From an uncultured Desulfobacterales bacterium (GTDB lineage Bacteria > Desulfobacterota > Desulfobacteria > Desulfobacterales > UBA11574), in the NCBI GenBank assembly GCA_937998305.1, contig CALLDL010000018.1, positions 1 through 64,000 on the forward strand: a DNA stretch of 64,000 nt, written 5' to 3'. This document shows, one piece after another, positions 18,855-26,406 of this stretch (the stretch's first letter is position 1; the number at the start of each line of letters is the position of its first letter). The notes under the pieces were generated by a model, which saw nothing but the letters and a program-made list of their open reading frames with translations, was not told the DNA's origin and made no database searches. The translations under genes and the position numbers were made by a program.

Positions 18855-20222
18855 TTAAAATCCAACCACTGATACCGTGTTGTCACCATAATTGCTCACA
18901 TAGACATACTTCCCGTCAGGAGATACTGCTATTCCACCAAAAGGCCTGTACCCCACAGGAATTTTATCTATCACCGTATTCTCACATGTTTGAATCACCC
19001 ATACTTCTGAATATAGATAATTATTGACATAGACATATCTTCCATCTGGCGTCACTGATAGACTATAAGAAGATGTGCTTCCCAAAGAAATTGTATCAGA
19101 AACCGTATTGTCAGATATCGAGATTACTGATACCGTGCCGTCAGCAGAATTGCTCACATAGACAGAGCTTCCGTCGGGCGTCACTGATATTCCATGAGGT
19201 TTGTTCCCCACATCAATAGTATCTATTAAAGTATCGTCATATGTTTGGATTACTGATACATAGCCACCCGTGCCGTCGCCATAATTGCTCACATACGCAT
19301 AGTCGGGCGTTACCGAGACTCCAGCAGGCATTGCACCCACGTCAATTGTTTTTATCACAGTATAATTATCTGTCTCGAATACTGTTACCGTGCCGTCACC
19401 AGAATTGCTTACATAGACAGAGCTTCCATCTGGCGTCACTGATACTCCAGTAGGCCTTGCTCCCACAGGAATCGTTTTTATCACAGCATTGTCATATGTC
19501 TGGATTACTGATACATAACCGCCCATGCCGTCACCATAATTGCTCACATAGACAGTGCTTCCATCGGGTGCCACTGATACTCCAGTAGGCATTGCTTTCA
19601 CGTCAATTGTTTTTATCACAGTATAATTATCTGTCTCGAATACTGATACCGTGCCGTCTTGAACATTGCTCACATACACATTTTCGGTGGTTGCCGACAC
19701 TCCATAAGGCCTGATCCCAACAGGAACGTTTTTTATCACAGTATTGGGATATGTCCCATCACCGTCACACACATCACTTGATGGAGGAATATCAGGTTTC
19801 AGTTGCAGTATTTGAACGCTAATCTTTCCATCCGGCTTACTTTTTAACAAAACTTCCAGTATATTATCTCCCTCATTCAAGCTAACTGTTTTCTCTATAC
19901 AACCGACATTTTGATTAAAATTTGAAGAACCTACAACGACATTTTCGTTGATGGAGATTGTTGCGCTACTTATTTTTTCAGCTTCAGCAACATTACATAC
20001 CTTTAGCGTTGCCTCCCCACTCATCCCTGAAAAGTTTTCAAATTGACTTACTGGCGTCCCATTTCCCTTATTACCGGTTCCCTTGCTACCGATGGCTCTT
20101 TCAAATATAGCGTTTCCCCTTTTAAATATGCCTTCGAATACAACAACTTCTGCTGATACATTACCTATTGTGAATAATCCGAAGATAAAAATAGTTATCA
20201 AGAGCATGCTTAGCTTTTTCAT
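18855..20222 (-). CDS. Exported seven-bladed YVTN beta-propeller protein, 455 aa
   Basis: A secreted or surface protein. A signal peptide (MKKLSMLL to about residue 24, NVSAEV) is followed by a beta-rich domain with two or three Cys up to about residue 160. Seven copies of a roughly 43-residue YVTN blade then follow (PVGxRPxGVSVTPDG, then VYVSNxGDGTVSV). Exactly seven blades closes a propeller. Blades alternate between a VFETD-ending and an IQTYD-ending form, so a two-blade unit has been duplicated recently. A strong AAGGAGGG precedes the ATG. The leader carries a c-di-GMP-I riboswitch and a terminator hairpin. Such proteins are often adhesion or matrix components. No ligand can be named. Confidence 0.88.
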   Translation of the reverse strand: MKKLSMLLITIFIFGLFTIGNVSAEVVVFEGIFKRGNAIFERAIGSKGTGNKGNGTPVSQFENFSGMSGEATLKVCNVAEAEKISSATISINENVVVGSSNFNQNVGCIEKTVSLNEGDNILEVLLKSKPDGKISVQILQLKPDIPPSSDVCDGDGTYPNTVIKNVPVGIRPYGVSATTENVYVSNVQDGTVSVFETDNYTVIKTIDVKAMPTGVSVAPDGSTVYVSNYGDGMGGYVSVIQTYDNAVIKTIPVGARPTGVSVTPDGSSVYVSNSGDGTVTVFETDNYTVIKTIDVGAMPAGVSVTPDYAYVSNYGDGTGGYVSVIQTYDDTLIDTIDVGNKPHGISVTPDGSSVYVSNSADGTVSVISISDNTVSDTISLGSTSSYSLSVTPDGRYVYVNNYLYSEVWVIQTCENTVIDKIPVGYRPFGGIAVSPDGKYVYVSNYGDNTVSVVGF

Positions 20223-20260
20223 ATATTTCCCTCCTTTTGATTACCATTGATTTTTCGCAT

Positions 20261-20292
20261 AAAAAAAGCTCTCCAATCCTTTTTGGAGAGCC
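20261..20292 (-). terminator. Intrinsic terminator in the YVTN gene leader
   Basis: On the minus strand GCTCTCCAA-N6-TTGGAGAGC is followed by TTTTTTT. It lies about 40 nt before the YVTN start codon, downstream of the riboswitch, so it would stop the transcript before the gene. The 5' arm (GGCTCTC) can instead pair with GAGAGCC at 20347-20353, a possible antiterminator. Confidence 0.75.
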
Positions 20293-20361
20293 TATTGACA
20301 TACAAGACACACATTGATAAGTTTATCATATCTTGAGGTGCTGAAAGGCTCTCAGATTCCT

Positions 20362-20402
20362 AAGCCAAGCACTTGCACCGGCCAAAGTCTCGTGCTTGGC
20401 TT
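20362..20402 (-). other. 11-bp hairpin in the YVTN leader
   Basis: AAGCCAAGCAC and GTGCTTGGCTT are perfect 11-bp arms around a 19-nt loop, between the riboswitch and the terminator. The antiterminator strand at 20347-20353 follows directly. It may form part of the expression platform or be an independent element. Confidence 0.5.
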
Positions 20403-20629
20403 TCTCTTTCCTTGTTTGAATCCCACTTCAATCAATGCTGAAGAATCAATTATCCCTAAAAACAGGAAAGTTAACGTAAAGAAAATAAACCAAAAAAGAG
20501 AAGAATAATTGAATGGATATTTACTGATCTTTCAGGCCATAACAGATTTACCCCTCTCTTTGTATTGGATAATTATTTAGAGAGAAAGGCACCTAAATGG
20601 TATGGTGTGCTATGCTTTCTGTTAAGTTC

Positions 20630-20726
20630 TACAGGTTTTCGGCAGCCCGGCTGTCATACTCTTTCAGTTTTAGACCCGTGGCTTTGCGTCCCCGCTTTTC
20701 AGAGGGTTTGCCCTTTCGCTCTGTAT
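20630..20726 (-). promoter_or_regulatory. c-di-GMP-I (GEMM-I) riboswitch aptamer
   Basis: The minus strand reads AAAGGGCAAACC, then a GAAA loop, then GGGGACGCAAAGCCACGGG, TCTAA, and ATGACAGCCGGGCTGCC. These are the conserved blocks of the GEMM-I aptamer in the right order and spacing. TACAG and CTGTA at its edges can close the first helix. The base equivalent to G20 of the Vc2 aptamer is G, which points to c-di-GMP rather than cyclic AMP-GMP. The only downstream gene on this strand is the YVTN beta-propeller gene, about 410 nt away, with a terminator before it. Confidence 0.93.
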
Positions 20727-21199
20727 CCCTATCCAAATGGTGTTTAACTATTTAATAAGTATCTATATTAATTTGAATATCAGAACATAACTCCTATAAG
20801 ATTAAAGATTTAAAAAAACCAGACTTGATTTTATCATGTATATCCTGTGTAATTTATGCAAAAATCATGCAAGATATAAATGCCATCTTGAAAAAGAAGA
20901 GAACGCTTTGATTTCAAGTATTTAACTTAATGTCGGTGGTTTGCGTACCAAACGTGTCTGACAACATTTGTCAAAAAAAATGTCATTCCTTGACAAGTAT
21001 TACAAGATTTTGGAGTAGTATTCGGAAAAAAGCTAAGAAGTTTCAAAGAATGCGGCGGCCTCAATGTGATTAAATGACAAGTTACGACACAAACCTTTTA
21101 GCTATGGAAAAAGGCCGCCATGCCAGACATTGTATCGAAAATTTTCGGCAAAGCCATCCAGATGGCCACCAAATCAAAAGTGCGAAAGATTCTTGATTC

Positions 21200-21372
21200 T
21201 ACCTCTTTTTAGATATCATGATGCCTAAGCTTGAAGGAATTTCGACCCTACCGTTGATGAAGACGATAGCCATCACGCGCTCAACGAAATACTTGCCTTT
21301 TTAGAAAATGTTGACGAAACTGTTGACCACAGCAATAAAAAAGCACTTTCAGAAAATGAATATCTTCTGTAA
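21200..21372 (+). pseudogene. Fragment of a response-regulator-type protein
   Basis: From 21209 the frame reads LDIMMPKLEGISTL, the phosphoacceptor segment of a receiver domain. A frameshift near 21259 then passes to a frame reading EDDSHHALNEILAFLENVDE and on to a TAA at 21372. No intact gene exists in either frame. The upstream part (an ATG at 21120 reading MPDIVSKIFGKAIQMA) stops after about 30 codons. The last codons overlap the terminator of tRNA-Leu. The remainder of 20727-21200 shows no gene, only a TTGTCAA/TTGACAA pair near 20967-20998. Confidence 0.5.
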
Positions 21373-21378
21373 GTGCTT
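21335..21378 (-). terminator. Rho-independent terminator of tRNA-Leu
   Basis: On the minus strand AAGCACTT-A-CAGAA pairs with TTCTG-A-AAGTGCTT, followed by TTTTTT. It lies 11 nt beyond the tRNA-Leu 3' end. Confidence 0.8.
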
Positions 21379-21389
21379 GATTTGATTGA

Positions 21390-21475
21390 TGGTGCCGAAG
21401 GCCGGACTTGAACCGGCACGGGTCTCCCCACTACCCCCTCAAGATAGCGTGTCTACCAAATTCCACCACTTCGGC
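21390..21475 (-). tRNA. tRNA-Leu(GAG)
   Basis: An 86-nt class II tRNA with a long variable arm and encoded CCA. The acceptor stem GCCGAAG pairs with CTTCGGC. The anticodon loop TTGAGGG sits in a CTATC/GGTAG stem, giving anticodon GAG, which reads CTC and CTT. Confidence 0.95.
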
Positions 21476-21544
21476 ACATGCACATAAGAGTCTCACAATA
21501 ATGAGTTCAGGAAGTTTTAAGGCCGTAATAATATTTTGTTCTGC

Positions 21545-21895
21545 TTATTCTGCCTGATCAGGTTTTGCGGACTGCGAAGCTTCCGGACTCGGTTGAGGGA
21601 TTGTCTCCGGTGCAGCCTGTTGCTCTATGGGTGCCTTTTTATCCGTCATAATGGAACTTGTTGTACGATGGCCTGAAAGGTAAGCAAGTCCCAGGGAAGT
21701 TAACATAAAAACTACGGCTGCCACTGTTGTTAATTTTCCCAAAAACGTTGAAGATCCGGTACTGCCGAAAAGCGTCTGACTGGAGCCCCCGCCAAAAGCA
21801 GCCCCCATATCTGCTCCTTTACCGGTCTGAAGCAGAATAATCAAAATAAGGGCGATGCAAACAATTGTGTGTATGATGATTAAAAATGTTGACAT
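21545..21895 (-). CDS. secG: Protein translocase subunit SecG, 116 aa
   Basis: Small subunit of the SecYEG channel. Two transmembrane helices surround the family motif LLQTGKGADMGAAFGGGSSQTLFGSTG. The C-terminal tail is rich in Pro, Gln, Ala and Ser. I place the start at the ATG at 21895 (MSTFLIIIH), since in-frame residues upstream are the reverse of the tpiA end and not SecG-like. It follows tpiA by 19 bp, a common arrangement. Confidence 0.95.
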   Translation of the reverse strand: MSTFLIIIHTIVCIALILIILLQTGKGADMGAAFGGGSSQTLFGSTGSSTFLGKLTTVAAVVFMLTSLGLAYLSGHRTTSSIMTDKKAPIEQQAAPETIPQPSPEASQSAKPDQAE

Positions 21896-21914
21896 AATTT
21901 TATCAAGTTTGATT

Positions 21915-22670
21915 CTAAAATTGAACGATTTTGCTGAATGTTTCCGGATCAAGGCTGGCACCGCCAACCAGTGCTCCATCAACATCAGGCATTGACATAA
22001 GTTCTTCGATATTATTCGGTTTAACGCTACCTCCATATAGGATTCTCATAGATTTGGCAAGCATATTTCCGAAATTTGTTTCAAGCGTTGTGCGCAAGAA
22101 TTTATGGACTTCCTGGGCCTGATCAGTGGTCGCTGTTTTTCCGGTCCCGATGGCCCATACCGGTTCATATGCGATGACCAGTGTTTTTAGATCATCGTGA
22201 GAAAAGCCCTCTAACCCATTTTTTACCTGTTTGTCAAGCACTGAAAAAGTTTCGTTTAATTCCCGTTCTTTTTCAGATTCTCCCACACACATCACTGGTA
22301 TTAAACTGTAATTGACAGATGATTTTACTTTCTTGTTAACAGATTCGTCTGTTTCTCCGAAATATTGACGCCGCTCGGAATGTCCGATAATGACATACCG
22401 GCAACCTGCTGAAACAAGCATGGATGGTGATATCTCACCGGTATATGCACCTTCAGCCTCCCAATAAAGATTCTGTGCGCCCAGAGATATACACGTCCCT
22501 TTCACCACATCTGAAACCTGTGCCAGTGCAGTAAACGGCGGCGCGATCATTACATCAACATCGACGGACGTCGATACAAGCTTTACAAGATGTTTTGCCG
22601 TTTCAACAGCCTCGGAACACGTTTTAAACATCTTCCAGTTACCGGCAATCAGTGGTCTGCGGTTGTCCAT
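21915..22670 (-). CDS. tpiA: Triose-phosphate isomerase, 251 aa
   Basis: Interconverts dihydroxyacetone phosphate and glyceraldehyde 3-phosphate in glycolysis and gluconeogenesis. The substrate Lys is in AGNWKM (N11, K13). The catalytic His is in IGHSERR and the catalytic Glu in AYEPVWAIGTG. The phosphate loop is YGGSVKPNN. The start at 22670 has GGAGATAAACAT in front; an ATG-like extension of ten residues is not family sequence. A 275-bp AT-rich gap with inverted TTCGAAAT repeats separates it from gap. Confidence 0.96.
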   Translation of the reverse strand: MDNRRPLIAGNWKMFKTCSEAVETAKHLVKLVSTSVDVDVMIAPPFTALAQVSDVVKGTCISLGAQNLYWEAEGAYTGEISPSMLVSAGCRYVIIGHSERRQYFGETDESVNKKVKSSVNYSLIPVMCVGESEKERELNETFSVLDKQVKNGLEGFSHDDLKTLVIAYEPVWAIGTGKTATTDQAQEVHKFLRTTLETNFGNMLAKSMRILYGGSVKPNNIEELMSMPDVDGALVGGASLDPETFSKIVQF

Positions 22671-22730
22671 ATGTTTATCTCCATTCTGAAGAAATCTCAT
22701 TTAGTGCTTGAACGAAAAGTCATGAAATGC

Positions 22731-22890
22731 AAAATTCGAATATCGAAACTCGAAATTCGAAACAAATTTTAATACCAAATGACAAAATTACCAAAACGGC
22801 CTTATTGAAATTTTATTGTTTTTGTCATTAGAACATTTTTATTTCTGTCATTGTTTCGGATTTCGAAATTCGGATTTCGAATTTTTAATC
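22731..22890. repeat. Inverted TTCGAA-rich repeat tract
   Basis: The left part repeats AATTCGAA / TATCGAAA / ACTCGAAATTCGAAAC. The right part (GTTTCGGATTTCGAAATTCGG) is its rough inverse, so the transcript could fold into a long AT-rich stem. It lies between gap and tpiA. Confidence 0.5.
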
Positions 22891-22945
22891 GAAAAACCGT
22901 GGTTTTCGGTCAACCACTATTTAGTTTGAATCGAAAATATTCAAT

Positions 22946-23950
22946 TTATAATTGTGTCGCAATCATAGCCGCCAGATCGACCATCCTGCTTGAATATCCG
23001 GTCTCATTGTCGTACCAGGACAGGACTTTGACCATGTTGTCCACAACATACGTTGTCGGTCCATCGACAATTGAGGATAAAGTTGATCCATTATAATCGG
23101 AAGATACCAGCGGAAGTTCACTATATCCAAGGATACCGGCAAGTGATTTTTCCGAGGCCTCTTTCAGGGCTGAATTTACATCAGTAACCGTAACCCCTGT
23201 TTTTTCTAAACTTGCAACGAAGTCGACAATGGATACATTTGGTGTGGGGACGCGAATGGCAAGGCCATTGAGTTTCCCGGAAAGTTCAGGCAGCACCAGA
23301 GCCACAGCTTTGGCTGCGCCTGTGGTCGTCGGAATCATGTTCATGGCAGCTGCTCGGGCCCTCCGAAGATCCTTATGAGGGAAATCGAGAAGCCGCTGAT
23401 CGCCCGTGTAAGAATGTATGGTTGTCATTAAACCGCTTCTAATCCCGAAGTTTTCCAAAAGCACCTTGGCAATCGGTGCAAGACAGTTAGTCGTACAAGA
23501 GGCGTTTGATATGATATTGTGATTTCTGGGATCATACTGATTTGAGTTGACACCCATGACAATGGTAATATCCGGTTTCTGTGCAGGTGCCGATATGATC
23601 ACCTTCCGTGCACCGGCGGTAAGATGTTTTGAAGCGGTTTCATGGTCTCTAAAAAGACCGGTGCATTCCGCAACAATTTCCACATTATGATCGTTCCAGG
23701 CAAGAGCGGCGGGATCTTTTATAGATGTCACTGCAACCGACCTTCCACCAACTTCTATTGAGTTTTCTTTTGCAATGACTTCCATTTCCAGGCGGCCGTG
23801 AACAGAATCGTAAGCGAGAAGATGGGCCATTGTGGCTGAATCCATGAGATCATTAATGGCCACAATTTCAAGTTCAGCGTGATTGATTAAAGCCCTGAAA
23901 ACAAGGCGTCCTATTCTCCCAAAACCGTTTATACCTATTTTTACGCTCAT
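22946..23950 (-). CDS. gap: Glyceraldehyde-3-phosphate dehydrogenase, 334 aa
   Basis: Oxidises glyceraldehyde 3-phosphate to 1,3-bisphosphoglycerate. NAD-binding GINGFGRIGR opens the protein, and Asp34 in AINDL favours NAD over NADP. The catalytic Cys152 is in SNASCTTNCLAP, and the catalytic His follows in TTIHSYTGDQ. Length is standard. GGAGGAGACAGT precedes the ATG. It lies between the mannose-type EIIA gene and tpiA on the same strand. Confidence 0.97.
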   Translation of the reverse strand: MSVKIGINGFGRIGRLVFRALINHAELEIVAINDLMDSATMAHLLAYDSVHGRLEMEVIAKENSIEVGGRSVAVTSIKDPAALAWNDHNVEIVAECTGLFRDHETASKHLTAGARKVIISAPAQKPDITIVMGVNSNQYDPRNHNIISNASCTTNCLAPIAKVLLENFGIRSGLMTTIHSYTGDQRLLDFPHKDLRRARAAAMNMIPTTTGAAKAVALVLPELSGKLNGLAIRVPTPNVSIVDFVASLEKTGVTVTDVNSALKEASEKSLAGILGYSELPLVSSDYNGSTLSSIVDGPTTYVVDNMVKVLSWYDNETGYSSRMVDLAAMIATQL

Positions 23951-23974
23951 ACTGTCTCCTCCAAGTTTACCGAC

Positions 23975-24391
23975 TTATTCCCGTTTATTTCCTTTTAAAA
24001 TTCCGCTAGCAAGTGAAATACTTTTTTTCCCAAACGCTTCAAGATGTTCAGCGAGGTCGCAAAGATCCATTTCTTTTTTTTGGAAGTCTGCGGCTTTAAT
24101 CAGAATAGGAAGATTAACGCCGGATATGACTTCCACTTTTCCTTCCTCGAGAAATGAATAGCTCAAGTTGGAAGGTGTTCCGCCAAACATATCTGTAAGG
24201 ATTAGAATACCTTTATTACGGTCAACCTCTTTAATTCCTTTAGAAATTTTTTTGCGCAGTTTATCTGCATTTTCTTTCAAATTTATGGAAACAGATACCA
24301 TGGTATCGGGTCGAGTTCCGAGAATGAATTCGGCAGCATCAATAAGCGCATCTCCAAGCTGACTGTGTGTTACAATAACGATACCTACCAT
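23975..24391 (-). CDS. PTS mannose-family EIIA domain protein, 138 aa
   Basis: A single-domain EIIA of the mannose/fructose family. The phosphorylated His is His9 in VTHSQLGDAL. TDMFGGTPSNLS is the second conserved loop. No EIIB, EIIC or EIID sugar-transport partners are nearby. Instead it sits after rapZ and ptsN, which suggests a regulatory phosphorelay rather than sugar uptake, as described for other deltaproteobacteria. HPr and enzyme I are not in this window. The ribosome site is AAGGAGCATTAT. Confidence 0.9.
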   Translation of the reverse strand: MVGIVIVTHSQLGDALIDAAEFILGTRPDTMVSVSINLKENADKLRKKISKGIKEVDRNKGILILTDMFGGTPSNLSYSFLEEGKVEVISGVNLPILIKAADFQKKEMDLCDLAEHLEAFGKKSISLASGILKGNKRE

Positions 24392-24403
24392 ATAATGCTC
24401 CTT

Positions 24404-25267
24404 CTAAAGATCAATATCACGATGTGTGACCATGATCTTTCTGTCTGGTTTTTTTATATGTTTTGAAATAACTTCGGCAATGACCACTGATCGATGCCTG
24501 CCTCCGGTACAACCGACGCCAATGGTTAAATAGGCTTTGCCTTCCTTTTCATACAATGGAATTAAATAGTCAAGGAAATCCAGATATTTTTTCAAAAAGG
24601 TTCGGGTGTCGTCGTTGTCTAAGACATAGTTCTGAACTTTTCCGGATTTTCCGTCCAGTGCTTTCAGATCAGGAACAAAATGTGGATTTAAAAGAAAACG
24701 AACATCCATGATGAGACTGGTATCAGAAGGGACGCCATACTTAAAACCGAATGACAGTATATTTATACTCATCGGAGCAAAATCTTTACTCTGTAGGGCG
24801 ATATTCCGGATAACCGACTTCAGTTTGTGGACATTGTAATGGGAGGTATTAATAATTTTATCGGCAGCTATTTTTAGCTTTGTTAATTGCTCCTGCTCTT
24901 TACGGATTCCCTCTAAAAGGCTTTTGTCTTGGGACAGGGGATGATGTCTACGTGTCTGACTGTAACGCTTTAATAGAATGTTTTCGTCAGCCTCTAGAAA
25001 AAGGATTTTTAGTTGATATCCTTTCTCTTTAAGAGACTCAAAGATTGATGGATACGTGGAAAGAAAGCCTTTCTCTCTCAGATCCATCACAAATGCCAAC
25101 CCATCGATTTCCGAGTCACTCTCAATCGGTAGTTCCACAAATTTTGGAAGAAGTGCTACCGGCATGTTGTCGACACAATAGAAACCCGTGTCTTCCAATG
25201 CTGCAATTGCACAACTCTTACCCGATCCAGAAAGCCCTGTAATAATGAATATGTTTAATTTTTTCAC
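24404..25267 (-). CDS. rapZ: RNase adaptor / nucleotide-binding protein RapZ, 287 aa
   Basis: RapZ (YhbJ/YvcJ family) is an RNA-binding adaptor. In E. coli it controls GlmS through RNase E and the GlmZ small RNA. The Walker A motif GLSGSGKS is at 11-18. The C-terminal RNA-binding domain shows GCTGGRHRSVVIAE near residue 252. Length matches. It begins with GTG (25267) and follows ptsN closely. Its target in this organism is unknown, since no glmS or glmZ is in the window. Confidence 0.94.
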   Translation of the reverse strand: MKKLNIFIITGLSGSGKSCAIAALEDTGFYCVDNMPVALLPKFVELPIESDSEIDGLAFVMDLREKGFLSTYPSIFESLKEKGYQLKILFLEADENILLKRYSQTRRHHPLSQDKSLLEGIRKEQEQLTKLKIAADKIINTSHYNVHKLKSVIRNIALQSKDFAPMSINILSFGFKYGVPSDTSLIMDVRFLLNPHFVPDLKALDGKSGKVQNYVLDNDDTRTFLKKYLDFLDYLIPLYEKEGKAYLTIGVGCTGGRHRSVVIAEVISKHIKKPDRKIMVTHRDIDL

Positions 25268-25286
25268 TTTTAATCAAGGATTGAGT

Positions 25287-25748
25287 TTAAAATTCTTCTT
25301 CCTCCTCTTCTTTAATAATTGAATAAATTTCATCTCTGTTAGTTGCACGCAGCAGTTTATCCTTGAAAGGATCATTTTTTAAAATTCTCGATATTCGTGC
25401 GAGAAGCTTCAAATGAAGGCCGGTTGAATTTTCCGGAGTCATGAGAAGGAAAAAAATATGCGCGGGCCGTCCGTCCATAGAATCAAAATCGACGCCTTTT
25501 CGGCTGAGGCCAAAACCTAGAATCAGCGAATCAAGATCCTTCACTTTGCCGTGAGGAATTCCAATGCCTTCACCGATGCCGGTGCTACCGAGCCGTTCCC
25601 GTTCCATCAGCACTTTTACGAGATCTTCATGGTTTACACCTGAAATATCGGCCACGGGACTGACAAGTTCTTCGAGGACTCCTTTTTTATCAACGGCTTT
25701 CAAATCAGCAAGAATTGCTTCTTTGGGCAAAACATCAAGAATCTTCAT
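25287..25748 (-). CDS. ptsN: Nitrogen PTS EIIA component PtsN, 153 aa
   Basis: EIIA-Ntr regulatory phosphoprotein. The phosphorylation site His66 is in GIGEGIGIPHGKV. The fold has the expected length (about 150 aa). The tail is unusual: six Glu in a row near the end (KEEEEEEF). It lies between hpf and rapZ, the typical rpoN-cluster order. In proteobacteria it affects potassium and nitrogen metabolism; here trkAH lies elsewhere in the window. Confidence 0.95.
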   Translation of the reverse strand: MKILDVLPKEAILADLKAVDKKGVLEELVSPVADISGVNHEDLVKVLMERERLGSTGIGEGIGIPHGKVKDLDSLILGFGLSRKGVDFDSMDGRPAHIFFLLMTPENSTGLHLKLLARISRILKNDPFKDKLLRATNRDEIYSIIKEEEEEEF

Positions 25749-25859
25749 TTCATTTTCACCGATAATATATCATCAGATTTTGGCAATCGCAAAGTTTTCG
25801 GAGATGCAAGTTGTGCGAAGTGAAATCCTAAATAAAATTCGACATTCAAGATTCAGGTA

Positions 25860-26393
25860 TTAGTTTCTGGGTTGAATCAGACCGTAGTTACCGTCTTTGC
25901 GCCGATAGAGAACATTGACCCGATTGCTTCTGGCATCTGTAAAAACAAGAAAATTATTGTTTACAAGACTCATCTGCATAATCGCTTCTTCAACATCCAT
26001 AGGCTTATATTCAATATTTCTAACGATGACATGTCGTGTGGCCTCATCTTCCATAAAAGATGTGTCTTCGACAATGTTTTCCTTTGTATTGGATTTCGAT
26101 CCGCTCCGATATTTCCTTATTTTTTCTTTGTTTTTCTTTATTTGACTTTCAAGTTTGTCAAGGGCAATATCTATGGCTGAATACATATCGTCTGTTACCT
26201 CTTTGCCATAAATGTTTAGCCTGTCACCGATGATGTTGATTTCAGCCATATGGCGAAATTTTTCGACTGAAAGGACAACATTTGCTTCAGCAGGGTTGTA
26301 TAAATATTTGTCAAATCGATCCAGTTTATCTCCGACATATGATTTTAAATTTTCAGAGGGATCAATATTTTTAAATGTCACCGATGTTTGCAT
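25860..26393 (-). CDS. hpf: Ribosome hibernation promoting factor, long form, 177 aa
   Basis: Binds the 30S decoding region and inactivates ribosomes. The N-terminal S30AE domain spans about 1-97. A charged linker (KNKEKIRKYRSGSKS) leads to a C-terminal dimerisation domain from about 120 (VRNIEYKPMDVEEAIMQM, then FLVFTDARSNRVNVLYRRKDGNYGLI). The presence of this second domain makes it the long form, which dimerises 70S ribosomes directly. AGGGAGG lies before the ATG. It is 13 bp after rpoN. Confidence 0.95.
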   Translation of the reverse strand: MQTSVTFKNIDPSENLKSYVGDKLDRFDKYLYNPAEANVVLSVEKFRHMAEINIIGDRLNIYGKEVTDDMYSAIDIALDKLESQIKKNKEKIRKYRSGSKSNTKENIVEDTSFMEDEATRHVIVRNIEYKPMDVEEAIMQMSLVNNNFLVFTDARSNRVNVLYRRKDGNYGLIQPRN

Positions 26394-26406
26394 GCGTAAA
26401 ACCTCC

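Noticed and set aside
18880..19740. Regular repeats that could be read as a CRISPR array
   Set aside because: They are the blades of a coding beta-propeller: the period is about 117-130 bp and the frame is open throughout.
20314..20508. A 64-codon plus-strand frame in the YVTN leader region
   Set aside because: It is antisense to the riboswitch leader and overlaps the 11-bp hairpin.
20630..20726. A cyclic AMP-GMP-specific variant of GEMM-I
   Set aside because: The position equivalent to G20 is G, not A, which favours c-di-GMP.
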